From: Microthrixaceae bacterium
GTDB taxonomy: Bacteria; Actinomycetota; Acidimicrobiia; Acidimicrobiales; Acidimicrobilacustridaceae
NCBI GenBank assembly: GCA_947449015.1
Contig: CANFQA010000001.1
Coordinates: 49,358-113,357 of the forward strand
Reading direction: 5' to 3'
DNA: 64,000 bases
Made by a program: the position numbers and the translations under genes. The notes beneath the pieces were generated by a model. The model searched no databases. It was not told where the DNA came from and saw only the letters and a list, made by a program, of their open reading frames with translations. Shown piece after piece: positions 1 to 8,073 of the stretch (position 1 is its first letter; every line of letters starts with the position of its first letter).

Positions 1-1
1 A

Positions 2-337
2 ACGCTTCCGGAGTGGGTGCCCAACGGTGACCTGGATTCCTTTGGGCCAAATGATCTTCCCCGCCCGACAGGGTCATTTCTCGCCCGTCGCCGTGTTTTC
101 GACCAGATCGGGACCTACGACGAGGGCATGCGCCACGCCGAGGACACCGATTGGTTCATCCGAGTGCGCGACTCAGGGATTGATGTGTTGATCATCGACG
201 ATGTTGTGCTCCGCCGCCGGATTCACGGCTCGAACCTCACCCACGACTCTGCCGCCCAGCGGCGGGCGTTCTTCGAAGTGCTGTCGCGTCGCATGGCTCG
301 TCGACGCGATGCTGCGGACCTCGAGATAAACCCATGA
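2..337 (+). CDS. GT2 family glycosyltransferase, C-terminal part (5' end outside window)
   Basis: The frame is open from the window edge, so the listed GTG at 17 is probably internal and the N-terminal nucleotide-binding half lies upstream. What remains is the acceptor/catalytic half of a GT2 (GT-A fold) enzyme: a GSFLARRRVFDQIG segment, then the conserved acidic motif AEDTDWFIRV that supplies the catalytic base. The C-terminal tail resembles that of the next gene, so the two look like a tandem duplication. The stop overlaps the next start (ATGA), implying one transcript. By family it transfers a sugar from an NDP-sugar to a glycan or lipid acceptor at the inner membrane; the sugar cannot be inferred. 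Confidence 0.75.
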   Translation, partial: TLPEWVPNGDLDSFGPNDLPRPTGSFLARRRVFDQIGTYDEGMRHAEDTDWFIRVRDSGIDVLIIDDVVLRRRIHGSNLTHDSAAQRRAFFEVLSRRMARRRDAADLEINP

Positions 338-1026
338 CCGATCAGCACGGAGTTGGGTCCATTGCAGTTGTCATTCCCGCACGAGATCCGGGTCCGTATC
401 TTGCCGAGACGTTGAGTTCTCTGTTCGACCAGAGCCTTCGAGCAGCAGAAATTGTGGTGGTTGACGACGGTTCCTGTGACGATTCGGTGGCCGAGACCGT
501 GGCACATTTTTCGGGGGTGCGTCTCATCGCGCAGGAACCCTTAGGACGCAGCCACGCCCGCAATCAGGGAGCAGCGGCGACATCCTCTGAACTGCTGCTC
601 TTTGTTGACGCGGACGACCGATTACGTCCCGATGCCCTGCTCGCCATGTCTTCGGTGCTCGATTCGAACGCGGCAATCGACATCGTGGTTGGTCGCACCA
701 TGGAATTCGCCGACACCATGTATCCGCCACAGCAGGGGGCTCGGGCCGCCGAACAGGTTGTGTGGGCTCGTTTGCTTGGAGCCTCCCTCATGCGTCGGCG
801 ATTATGGGACCGGGTTGGCGGGTTCGACACCTCGTTTGCCTCGCGTGAAGCCATCGACTGGATCCATCGCTCTGATCAGATGGGCGCTGTTCTCCAGCAA
901 CTTGATGACATCGTGCTCGAACGTCGACTTCATGGCTGGAATCGGACGACTGTTTTGAAAGACGAAGCAAGTTTCTTGGCAATGGCCCGTGCTGCCATTG
1001 AACGCAAGCGCGCGACGCCGCAATGA
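334..1026 (+). CDS. GT2 family glycosyltransferase
   Basis: A 230-residue GT-A protein. The N-terminus has the GT2 fold signature (AVVIPARDPGPYLAETLSSL, then EIVVVDDGSCDDS), and LLFVDADDRL near residue 90 supplies the DXD-type metal/NDP-sugar site. The C-terminal half parallels the preceding gene (GASLMRRRLWDRVGGFD). Where that protein has AEDTDW this one has SREAIDW, so the usual acidic base position is altered and activity may be reduced or shifted. It is short for a GT2 and has no membrane segment. ATGA overlaps at both ends place it in a three-gene operon, presumably for a surface polysaccharide. Confidence 0.85.
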   Translation: MTDQHGVGSIAVVIPARDPGPYLAETLSSLFDQSLRAAEIVVVDDGSCDDSVAETVAHFSGVRLIAQEPLGRSHARNQGAAATSSELLLFVDADDRLRPDALLAMSSVLDSNAAIDIVVGRTMEFADTMYPPQQGARAAEQVVWARLLGASLMRRRLWDRVGGFDTSFASREAIDWIHRSDQMGAVLQQLDDIVLERRLHGWNRTTVLKDEASFLAMARAAIERKRATPQ

Positions 1027-2195
1027 GTCAGCGCCACGGACTCCGTTGGAACTGCTGGCCATCAGCCACAGATACGGCGCTGCTTCAGGTGCTGCTTGAT
1101 CTTGATGACCGTCGAGCGCTGTCGATCTGGCAACAACTCCGAACTGAGCTCGATCTCGACGCGCCAACCTCTGAGCAGTACCGCCAGTACCCAATGCTTG
1201 CTCGTCGTCTTGCCGTGCTCGATCCTTCCGAACCCCGACTCGGCATGCTTCGCGGCGTTGCCCGGCAGGTCACCATCCAGAACCTCAGACATCTCGCAGC
1301 TCTCGACCAACTGCTGGATTTGCTTGCCGAGGTTGAGATCGACGCCGTTGTCCTGAAGGGCCCGGCGCTTGTGCTTTCGGTCTACGAACACCTTGGTCTG
1401 CGGTGGTTTGCCGACGCCGATATTTGGGTTGGAATCGCGAATCATGAGCGCGCACTGTCGGCGCTGACAGCAGCCGGTTGGTCACCCACCCGGGTCGATC
1501 ATCGGGGCAATCACGCGATCGACATGATTGGTGGGCCGATCCCAGTGGATCTGCATCGAGCCATCAACCCCGAACTGGTGACTGCTGCGATGCACGACGG
1601 TGGCTGGGAAGCGTTGCAGCGCATAACCGCCTCGCGGCCGCTCCCCTCGGGTCGCCATGTCGCAGTGCTGGCGCCGCCGGAGTCATTGCTGCACGCAATC
1701 GTGCACGGAACGCAATGGGGTGGACCGGTTCAGATTCGATGGGTCGTAGATGTCGTCGAACTTCTGCGATCCGGCCAGATCGATCTCGGGATGCCTGCGG
1801 ATCGCCATCGCTTGATCGACCTTGCCTGTCAGTTCGGGGTTGCGCCTGTCATCCACGACGGACTGTGTTTCGTCGAGCAGGTTGCCCCCAACACCGTCGA
1901 TAGTCGCGTACTGGTCGAGCTGGCTGCGGTGCGATCCTCCTCGCTCGACCGACTTCGGATGACCGCGTTCCATGAGGACCCATCGGGCGAGCGAAGCATG
2001 CGGGGCCTCGGACGAGCCACCTCCCGGTTCATCCAGCGCACCCGGGCGATGGGCGCCATCGAAGCAATCCGACTCGCGCCGGGCTACTTCACCGAAGCGA
2101 CCGGGGCATCGAGCCCGTGGCAGTTACCTGGCATCGCGCTGCGATGGGGTATCGGCCGGTGCGTGCAGTTCGTTCGCCGCAGTCGACACCGGTGA
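1023..2195 (+). CDS. Uncharacterised nucleotidyltransferase family protein (NTP_transf_5 type)
   Basis: A 390-residue protein whose central segment (VVLKGPALVLSVYEHLGLRW followed by FADADIWV) carries the LKG...D.D pattern of the Pol-beta-like NTP_transf_5 family. A second conserved-looking block follows (IPVDLHRAI, then ESLLHAIVHG and IRWVVDVVELL). These proteins commonly accompany exopolysaccharide or modified-peptide clusters; their biochemical role is not settled. It starts inside the stop codon of the glycosyltransferase, so it is co-translated with it. No membrane segment or signal peptide is seen. Assignment to the family is good; a substrate cannot be named. Confidence 0.75.
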   Translation: MSQRHGLRWNCWPSATDTALLQVLLDLDDRRALSIWQQLRTELDLDAPTSEQYRQYPMLARRLAVLDPSEPRLGMLRGVARQVTIQNLRHLAALDQLLDLLAEVEIDAVVLKGPALVLSVYEHLGLRWFADADIWVGIANHERALSALTAAGWSPTRVDHRGNHAIDMIGGPIPVDLHRAINPELVTAAMHDGGWEALQRITASRPLPSGRHVAVLAPPESLLHAIVHGTQWGGPVQIRWVVDVVELLRSGQIDLGMPADRHRLIDLACQFGVAPVIHDGLCFVEQVAPNTVDSRVLVELAAVRSSSLDRLRMTAFHEDPSGERSMRGLGRATSRFIQRTRAMGAIEAIRLAPGYFTEATGASSPWQLPGIALRWGIGRCVQFVRRSRHR

Positions 2196-2213
2196 CCGGC
2201 GTCGACTCTCAGT

Positions 2214-2288
2214 TGGTGCCTCCGGTGGGGGTCGAACCCACGCTCGTCGGATTAAAAGTCCGCTGCCTTACCACTTGGCCACAGAGGC
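2214..2288 (-). tRNA. tRNA-Lys (anticodon TTT)
   Basis: Read on the minus strand, GCCTCTG pairs with CGGAGGC as acceptor stem (one G-U), followed by discriminator A and an encoded CCA. The T arm is GTGGG-TTCGACC-CCCAC, the anticodon loop is CTTTTAA (anticodon at 2254-2256), and the D arm is GCC...GGC. The outermost anticodon-stem pair is a G-A mismatch, leaving four good pairs. It lies between a convergent plus-strand gene and the end of the minus-strand catabolic operon. Confidence 0.93.
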
Positions 2289-2310
2289 TGGGCACTGGAC
2301 ACTAATCGGG

Positions 2311-3075
2311 CTAGGTGATGGGGCAGCTTCCACCGTCGGCCATGAGCGTCATGCCGTTCACGTAGCGACTTTCATCACTCAGCAGAAAACGCACGACCGG
2401 CCCGATATCGGCCTCTGCGTCGCCCAGTCGGGCCAGGGGATTGCGGGCAAGAACCCGCGTTGCCATTGCCGGATCGTTGGCGAATGCCGCGGTCATCGCC
2501 GGTGTCGATGCCAGTGGCGCGACACAATTGGCGCGAGCGCCTGTTGGGCCCCATTCCCGAGCGAGTGAGCGGATCACGCCACGTTGAGCCGCTTTCACGG
2601 CTGCGTACACCGGCAGACGCGCTTTGCCTTCGAATCCAGCTTCAGAGGTGAGCACCACGAAGGATCCCTGTGCGGCGACGAGATGGGGATGTCCTTCGGC
2701 GGCCAGAAGGTAGGTGCCACGCAGCGAGACCCCCACATGGTCACCAACGTCGGCGAACGGAACCTCAGCGAGTGTGGTTGGCATCGGGGAGAGTCCACTG
2801 GTTGCGTTGTGGACGATTCCGTCGAGTCGGCCGTGGCTCTCGATGATGGCGGCGACTGCCGAGCGCACCGATGCAGGATCACCCACATCGCCAACGAAGA
2901 CCTGGGCGAAGCCTCCGTGCGTGTTTGCTTGGTCGGCGACTGCCTGTGCTTCGGTGGCTCTGCGCGCCATGATCCAGATGTTCCATCCGGCACTGGCACA
3001 GGCAAGGGCGACACCCGCGCCGACTCCGCCACTTGCCCCGCTGATCAGCACGACTTTTGTGTTCGGAGTACTCAT
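2311..3075 (-). CDS. SDR family oxidoreductase
   Basis: A 254-residue classical short-chain dehydrogenase. The cofactor loop is SGASGGVGAG near residue 12, the NAG-type strand reads VHNATSG, the catalytic Ser lies in VLTSEAGFEG and the Tyr/Lys pair in YAAVK, and the C-terminus has the usual VNGMTLMADGG element. It would interconvert a hydroxyl and a ketone with NAD(P)H; the substrate is unknown. It is the last gene of a five-gene minus-strand operon and its start overlaps the stop of the catalytically degenerate SDR upstream (ATGA). That suggests coupled translation and possibly a mixed complex. Confidence 0.9.
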   Translation of the reverse strand: MSTPNTKVVLISGASGGVGAGVALACASAGWNIWIMARRATEAQAVADQANTHGGFAQVFVGDVGDPASVRSAVAAIIESHGRLDGIVHNATSGLSPMPTTLAEVPFADVGDHVGVSLRGTYLLAAEGHPHLVAAQGSFVVLTSEAGFEGKARLPVYAAVKAAQRGVIRSLAREWGPTGARANCVAPLASTPAMTAAFANDPAMATRVLARNPLARLGDAEADIGPVVRFLLSDESRYVNGMTLMADGGSCPIT

Positions 3076-3716
3076 CGCCAGGACCTTCCGCCATCGGCAT
3101 GGATCACTGTGCTGGTGAGAGCTACGGCATCATCGGACAGCAGCATGCGGCAGGTGGAGATGACCTGATCGGCAACCTGCCCCGGGAAACTGGTGAGTGG
3201 GGGCTGGGGGTCGACGACTGGGAGCTTGGTGAGTCGCGCCGGGGTGGTCACGAGGTTCACCCGAACGCCGCGCCCACCTTCGGACCGTGCCAAGGAACGA
3301 ACCAGCGCCTCGACCGCGTCGGACACGGAGGTTTCTGCCGATCGCCCCGCCGAGTCCAAAGGGGCGACACGATCAACGATGGCCGTGATCGACCCACCGT
3401 CGGCACATCGTCGCTGGGCCACGCCGAGCGCAGCGATCCATCGGGCAAATGCGACTTCGCAGCGTTCCACCCAACCCACGAGGTCGATGGTGTCGAGTGA
3501 AGCTGGGTCACTGACCTTGGGGAACAGGGCAACAACGATCTGATCGGCCTTCGGACCGTCATTGGCAAGATTGCGCCAGACCTCGAGTGCATCAGCCCAT
3601 TGCCAGTTCACCGAGCCATCATCGAGGTTGGGTTGAACCAACAGTTCACCATCAATGGCTGCTGCGATGACCCGAGCGTGTTCCTCCTCGAGCCCGATCA
3701 CCAATGGTGTCGTCAT
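3072..3716 (-). CDS. SDR-fold protein lacking cofactor and catalytic motifs (pseudo-SDR)
   Basis: A 214-residue protein that ends like an SDR (MLLSDDAVALTSTVIHADGG) and has SDR-like spacing in the middle (ADGGSITAIVDRVAPLD; VEALVRSLARSEGGRGVRVN). It has no glycine-rich cofactor loop at the N-terminus and no YxxxK pair, so it is unlikely to be an oxidoreductase on its own. It sits between the amidohydrolase and an intact SDR, overlapping each by four bases. Known family precedent is the two-subunit dehydrogenase BbsCD, where one SDR-fold subunit is inactive. A structural or substrate-binding partner role for the 2311-3075 enzyme is inference. Confidence 0.65.
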   Translation of the reverse strand: MTTPLVIGLEEEHARVIAAAIDGELLVQPNLDDGSVNWQWADALEVWRNLANDGPKADQIVVALFPKVSDPASLDTIDLVGWVERCEVAFARWIAALGVAQRRCADGGSITAIVDRVAPLDSAGRSAETSVSDAVEALVRSLARSEGGRGVRVNLVTTPARLTKLPVVDPQPPLTSFPGQVADQVISTCRMLLSDDAVALTSTVIHADGGRSWR

Positions 3717-5425
3717 GATGGCCGTACGACCACGCCGGGCAACTCGCGAGTGGGTGTTCCGTTCTCGACGACAACAACCCCATTCACCAGGGTTGCGATC
3801 GCCCCGGTGGGCACCGCGCGAAAGCGGGCTGCTCCGGTGACCTCATCGGTTTCTTGTCGGCAACTTCCGGGGCCGATCCGTTCGGGATCGAAAATGTAGA
3901 TGTCGGCAGGAAGACCAATGGCAAGGCGACCGCGATCCTGCAGTCCAAGAATCGAGGCCGGCACGGACGTGATCTGCGCAATGGCTTCCTCAAGCGTCCA
4001 GACCTGTTCGGTTCGCCACCAGGTTGATAGGAAATGTGAGGGCCATTCCTGACCATCATCGCGGTCGAGGTGGGCGCCGCCGTCGGAGACGCCCACGATC
4101 ATCTGCGTGTGGCGTTGCACATCCTTCAGCAGTTCGCGCCAGGCCGGTGTTTCGTTTGACCAGTGGAACACCGTGTTGAGGTCATCAGCAACCGCGATGT
4201 CAAACATGACATCAGCGGGGTGTTTGCCAAGCTCGTCGGCGATGTCGGTGATTGTCCGGCCCGCGAACCGAGCAGTGGAATCATCAAAGGTTTGCGAGAC
4301 CCGCATGCTTTCCCAGAGCGGTGGGGGAAGGGTCGAACCCTTCGCCGGGTCACGGTTGGGTTCGTCGATTGCGGCCCGAAGCAATGATCGGTGCGCGTCA
4401 TCGATGAGAAGCCTGTTCTTCTCCTCGGCGCTGGCGACCATGAGCTGATTCCAGAGCGGGACTCCTTCATAACGAGTCGTTCCGTCACGAAGCGTGAAGG
4501 GTCCGTTTAACGGTCTGGTCATCAGCAGCGAATACACCGGTGCGCCAAGTTCCACCGAGCGTTCGAGGAAGTCACGCGATTGCATCCATGTGGCGCTCGG
4601 GGCATCAACCTTGGATCGACCGCCGAGCCCTTGAGTGATCACCGGGGCATTGGCCCGTCCTGCGATCTCGATAAGCAGCTCGCGGTCGTTGGCATCGATG
4701 CCCTCGACCGCACTTTCGGGCGCATAGGCAACGGTTCCGCGAGTGAAGCGACCCTGTGCATCGGCAAGCGCGCGCAGTTCATCAAGCGACGCCAGTCGGC
4801 TGGGGACGGGTCGGTCAGCAAGGTCGAGATGGGTTGGCGCATGGGAAGAGGAGAGTCCGAGCGCTCCCGCTTCCATGGCCGATTCGAACAGTGCAACGAT
4901 TGACGCGAGTTCATCGTCGGTGGCTGGTCGTTCGAAGGCAGCATCGCCCATGACCCATCGGCGTAATGCCGAATGCCCGACGTACATGCCGAGGTTCACG
5001 CCGAGTCGACCAGCGCGGCTGGCGAGAAATTCCTCGAAGGTTTCGAAACCCCACTCGATATGAGCCAATGACCCGAGGTCCATGCCTTCAACCCGAGCGA
5101 ACATCTGGGCCACGTACTCGTGGTCATCGTTGCGGCACGGAGCAATGGAGAAGCCGCAGTTACCCGCCGCGAGCGTGGTGACGCCATGAAGTGCCGCCGT
5201 GTCACACAGCGGGTCCCAGGTGAGTTGCGGGTCGTAATGGGTGTGGGCATCGACAATCCCGGGAGCCACAACCATGCCGGTGGCATCGATAATTCTCGAT
5301 GCTTCGGCGCCGTCGAGATTTCCAATGGCGGCGATGTGACCGTTTTCGACTGCGATATCAGCCATCACACCGGGCTTACCGGTTCCATCAATGAGCAGTC
5401 CGTTGCGGATGACGATGTCGTACAT
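3713..5425 (-). CDS. N-acyl-D-amino-acid deacylase (D-aminoacylase) family amidohydrolase
   Basis: A 570-residue metal-dependent amidohydrolase. The start is set at ATG 5425 (MYDIVIRNGLLIDGTG), where the family begins; the 45 residues upstream in the ORF track are read from the neighbouring gene. The metal-binding HTHYDPQLTWDP motif follows the first beta strands, then GNCGFSIAPC, and the late Asp motif is GVSDGGAHLDRDD. The C-terminal LVNGVVVVENG strand belongs to the beta-sandwich. The family hydrolyses N-acyl-D-amino acids or related amides; the exact substrate is not predictable. It lies 7 bases after the upstream SDR stop and overlaps the pseudo-SDR start by four bases. Confidence 0.88.
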   Translation of the reverse strand: MYDIVIRNGLLIDGTGKPGVMADIAVENGHIAAIGNLDGAEASRIIDATGMVVAPGIVDAHTHYDPQLTWDPLCDTAALHGVTTLAAGNCGFSIAPCRNDDHEYVAQMFARVEGMDLGSLAHIEWGFETFEEFLASRAGRLGVNLGMYVGHSALRRWVMGDAAFERPATDDELASIVALFESAMEAGALGLSSSHAPTHLDLADRPVPSRLASLDELRALADAQGRFTRGTVAYAPESAVEGIDANDRELLIEIAGRANAPVITQGLGGRSKVDAPSATWMQSRDFLERSVELGAPVYSLLMTRPLNGPFTLRDGTTRYEGVPLWNQLMVASAEEKNRLLIDDAHRSLLRAAIDEPNRDPAKGSTLPPPLWESMRVSQTFDDSTARFAGRTITDIADELGKHPADVMFDIAVADDLNTVFHWSNETPAWRELLKDVQRHTQMIVGVSDGGAHLDRDDGQEWPSHFLSTWWRTEQVWTLEEAIAQITSVPASILGLQDRGRLAIGLPADIYIFDPERIGPGSCRQETDEVTGAARFRAVPTGAIATLVNGVVVVENGTPTRELPGVVVRPS

Positions 5426-5432
5426 ATGAGTC

Positions 5433-6212
5433 TCAGCGAATAGCCGGAGGCCGCCCGGCAACGGCGCCTCCGTCGACGATGAATTCTGCGCCGGTTGAAT
5501 ACGAACTGGCATCGGACGCGAGGAAGGCAACCATCTCGGCGACTTCCTCGGGCGTTCCAATGCGCGGGATCGGGAACGCGTCGAACACTTTTTGCCGGTC
5601 GACAGCGCTGAACTGCGGATTGAACGTCATGGGTGTGTCGATGACTCCGGGGTGCACCGAATTCACGCGGATGCCGTCATGACCGAGTTCAATTGCGGCG
5701 GTCTTCGTCATTCCGCGAATTGCCCACTTGGTCGCTACATAGGGAACCGCTCCGGCGACGCCCTGAAGGCCGGCGATCGAGGACACATTGATGATCGAAC
5801 CGCGCTGTTGCGCCTTCATCGTGGGGATGACTGCTTGCATCCCGAGGAAACAACCGAGTTGGTTGACCCGCACTGCCTCCATGTAATCCTCGGTCGACAC
5901 GGTCTCGAGTGCGCCGGCTTTCACGATGCCGGCGTTGTTCACGAGCACATCGAGGCTGCCGAAGGAACTGAGGGTGAACTCGACCGCCTCGGCCCATTGC
6001 GCGGCGTCGCCGACATCGAGACTGAGGTAGCGAGCCGAGTCGCCAAGTGAGGCCGCGACCTCTCGGCCGAGTTCGTCGAGCACATCGGTGAGCACCACGC
6101 GCGCGCCGCGTTCTACGAGCAACCGTGCTTCGCATTCACCCTGGCCTCGTGCCGCGCCGGAGATGAGCGCCACGGCGCCATCGAGTCGGGTGCGATCCAC
6201 CTGGGCGCTCAT
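5433..6212 (-). CDS. SDR family oxidoreductase (FabG/hydroxysteroid dehydrogenase-like)
   Basis: A 259-residue classical SDR; the start at ATG 6212 is chosen because it overlaps the cyclase stop (ATGA) and places the cofactor loop (LISGAARGQGECEA) near residue 15. Other motifs are NNAG, Ser in INVSSIAGLQG, YVATK for the catalytic Tyr/Lys, and a GAEFIVDGG C-terminus. The closest family resemblance is to 3-alpha- or 20-beta-hydroxysteroid dehydrogenase-type SDRs, but substrate assignment from sequence is unreliable. It is the second gene in the minus-strand operon, between a cyclase-family hydrolase and an amidohydrolase. Confidence 0.9.
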   Translation of the reverse strand: MSAQVDRTRLDGAVALISGAARGQGECEARLLVERGARVVLTDVLDELGREVAASLGDSARYLSLDVGDAAQWAEAVEFTLSSFGSLDVLVNNAGIVKAGALETVSTEDYMEAVRVNQLGCFLGMQAVIPTMKAQQRGSIINVSSIAGLQGVAGAVPYVATKWAIRGMTKTAAIELGHDGIRVNSVHPGVIDTPMTFNPQFSAVDRQKVFDAFPIPRIGTPEEVAEMVAFLASDASSYSTGAEFIVDGGAVAGRPPAIR

Positions 6213-7165
6213 AGCACTGCCACCGGATTGATCGGCGAGCCGGTTCCGCCGGGAATGCGAAGTGGTGCCATGGTGAGGAGGAACTCCCATGTTCCGAGCT
6301 CGGCGCAGACCTCGCTGAGTTCTCCGAGTGCCATGTTGTCGATGAGCATGAGCCCCAGTCTGGTTATGCCGATCTGATGGATCGGGAACGGCCACTCGGC
6401 GATACCGAGTCCGGGCATTGGATCGCTGATGCCGTCGCCGCCGAGCAGCGCGACGTCATGTTCCTGCAGCCACCGGAGACATTCGGCGTGCAGGCCGGCG
6501 AGACCATCGGCGATGGGATCGAGTCGTCCGCGCTTTTGTTCACGACGCAGATCGCGTCCAGTGCTCACGAGCAGGAGATCGCCGCTGCGAACCTCAACGC
6601 CCTGCGCCGCACAAGCGAGATCGAGCTGTTCGGGTGTGATCGCCGTGTTCCCGGGAAGTTCCGTGAGTCCAAGCGCGCGGGGAACGTCGAGCAGGACTCC
6701 TCTGCCGACGATTCCTCCGGCTGCTTCCATGATTGTGTTGGCAGTCGCGCCGGTGCTTGAGACCGATTCGGCGGTCCGGCCGTTGTAGGTCTTGCCCCGA
6801 ACAAACATGTGGCAGAGCGCATCGATATGAGTGAGTCCGAGCCCGTGCACGTCGGTACCGATGTAGTCACGGGTGGCTTCGTATCCGGGAATCCCGTTTG
6901 ATCCGAGCGCATCGCCGCTGGCGAGCATGTGATGGTGCGCGGGAAAGGGGCACTCCACCGACGGCATGGTTGAGATGTCATGGGCCAGACCCACGGTTCG
7001 ACCAGTGCGCACCAGCCCCGCGGCGTCGATGCGGCATTGGGCCGTGAGGAGATTGAGCGCGCCCAATTGATCCTGCGATCCCCATCGTCCCCAGTTGGAA
7101 CACTGCGCGTACAGCTGCTCAAGTCGTTCCGGTGTGGGTGGCGTCGATACCGTCGATTCGCTCAC
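6209..7165 (-). CDS. Cyclase family protein (kynurenine-formamidase-like metal hydrolase)
   Basis: A 318-residue protein of the cyclase/KynB-like family. The metal-binding motif is visible as TDVHGLGLTHIDALCHMF, corresponding to the family's HxGTHxDxPxH. LGGDGISDPMPG and the C-terminal TMAPLRIPGGTGSPINPVAVL are also typical of the longer bacterial members. Characterised relatives are Mn- or Zn-dependent amide or lactone hydrolases. It is the first gene of the five-gene minus-strand operon and is divergent from the SDR at 7276, so its promoter lies in the 110-base gap. Family is confident; substrate unknown. Confidence 0.88.
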   Translation of the reverse strand: MSESTVSTPPTPERLEQLYAQCSNWGRWGSQDQLGALNLLTAQCRIDAAGLVRTGRTVGLAHDISTMPSVECPFPAHHHMLASGDALGSNGIPGYEATRDYIGTDVHGLGLTHIDALCHMFVRGKTYNGRTAESVSSTGATANTIMEAAGGIVGRGVLLDVPRALGLTELPGNTAITPEQLDLACAAQGVEVRSGDLLLVSTGRDLRREQKRGRLDPIADGLAGLHAECLRWLQEHDVALLGGDGISDPMPGLGIAEWPFPIHQIGITRLGLMLIDNMALGELSEVCAELGTWEFLLTMAPLRIPGGTGSPINPVAVL

Positions 7166-7197
7166 GCAGTGATCCCCTTCTGGACTGCACGGTGGAG

Positions 7198-7231
7198 TGA
7201 TGGTGCAGCCTAAACCGCTGATGGTGCATCA
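7198..7231. promoter_or_regulatory. Direct repeat and inverted repeat in a divergent promoter region
   Basis: TGATGGTGCA occurs at 7198-7207 and again at 7219-7228, a spacing of 21 bases (two helical turns). The second copy extends into the inverted repeat TGATG-gtg-CATCA. The site lies between the starts of the divergent cyclase operon and the SDR gene, a natural position for a regulator operator. No regulator gene is adjacent in the window. Confidence 0.35.
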
Positions 7232-7275
7232 TTCTTTGTCAGGCTCAGCGTCACCATGTGCAGTGAAGGAGAACA

Positions 7276-8040
7276 ATGAACACCGAAGAGTTCGCCGGCA
7301 AGGTCGCCATCGTCACGGGTGCTGCGGGAGGCATTGGGCGTGAATCGGCTCGTCTCTTCGCGGAGCGAGGGGCTTCGGTCATCGTGGCCGACATCAATCT
7401 GCCGGGTGCGCAGGCAACCGTCGACATCATCACCGCCGGGGGTGGCGTCGCCACCGCAGTGCTGGTGGATGTGGCCTCGTCGGCGTCAGTGAAGGCCATG
7501 GTCGAGACCACCATCGCGACCTACGGTCGTCTCGATATCGCTCATAACAATGCCGGGATCAAGGGAGCGGACGAGACCGTTGTCGACATGCCCGAGGAGG
7601 TTTGGAGCGCAGGTATCAGCATCATGCTTGATGGCGTCTTCTTCTGCATGAAGCATGAAATCCCGGAAATGCTGAAGGTCGGGGGCGGAGCAATCATCAA
7701 CACCTCATCGGGTGCGGGACTTATCGGTGTTGCCCGATTCTCGAATTACGTTGCCGCCAAACATGGAGTGATCGGGCTTACCAAGGCAGCAGCGCTGGAG
7801 TACATTACCCAGGGAATCCGCATCAACGCGATCTGCCCGGGAACCGCCCGTAGTCAGATGGTTGATGACTGGATGCAGGGTTCTGCTGAAGCGGAGGCCA
7901 GCGTCGCTGCGCTCCATCCAATCGGTCGAATCGCTGGTCCGGAGGAGATTGCTGAGGCCGCGGTCTGGTTGGCTTCTGACGCTGCATCGTTCGTGGTTGG
8001 CACGGCAATGTCGGTCGATGGCGGCTACACCACACTCTGA
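7276..8040 (+). CDS. SDR family oxidoreductase
   Basis: A 254-residue classical SDR with cofactor loop TGAAGGIGRE, NNAG in IAHNNAGIKG, catalytic Ser in NTSSGAGLIG, Tyr/Lys in YVAAK, and C-terminal VGTAMSVDGGYTTL. The start is supported by a Shine-Dalgarno (GAAGGAG) about 6 bases upstream of the ATG. It is transcribed away from the minus-strand cyclase/SDR/amidohydrolase operon and probably shares regulation and a pathway with it. The sequence resembles the glucose/ribitol-dehydrogenase-like SDRs common in actinobacterial catabolism; the substrate is not known. Confidence 0.9.
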   Translation: MNTEEFAGKVAIVTGAAGGIGRESARLFAERGASVIVADINLPGAQATVDIITAGGGVATAVLVDVASSASVKAMVETTIATYGRLDIAHNNAGIKGADETVVDMPEEVWSAGISIMLDGVFFCMKHEIPEMLKVGGGAIINTSSGAGLIGVARFSNYVAAKHGVIGLTKAAALEYITQGIRINAICPGTARSQMVDDWMQGSAEAEASVAALHPIGRIAGPEEIAEAAVWLASDAASFVVGTAMSVDGGYTTL

Positions 8041-8073
8041 GTCACTGAACCTCGACGCGGTTAGCGTCGGACC

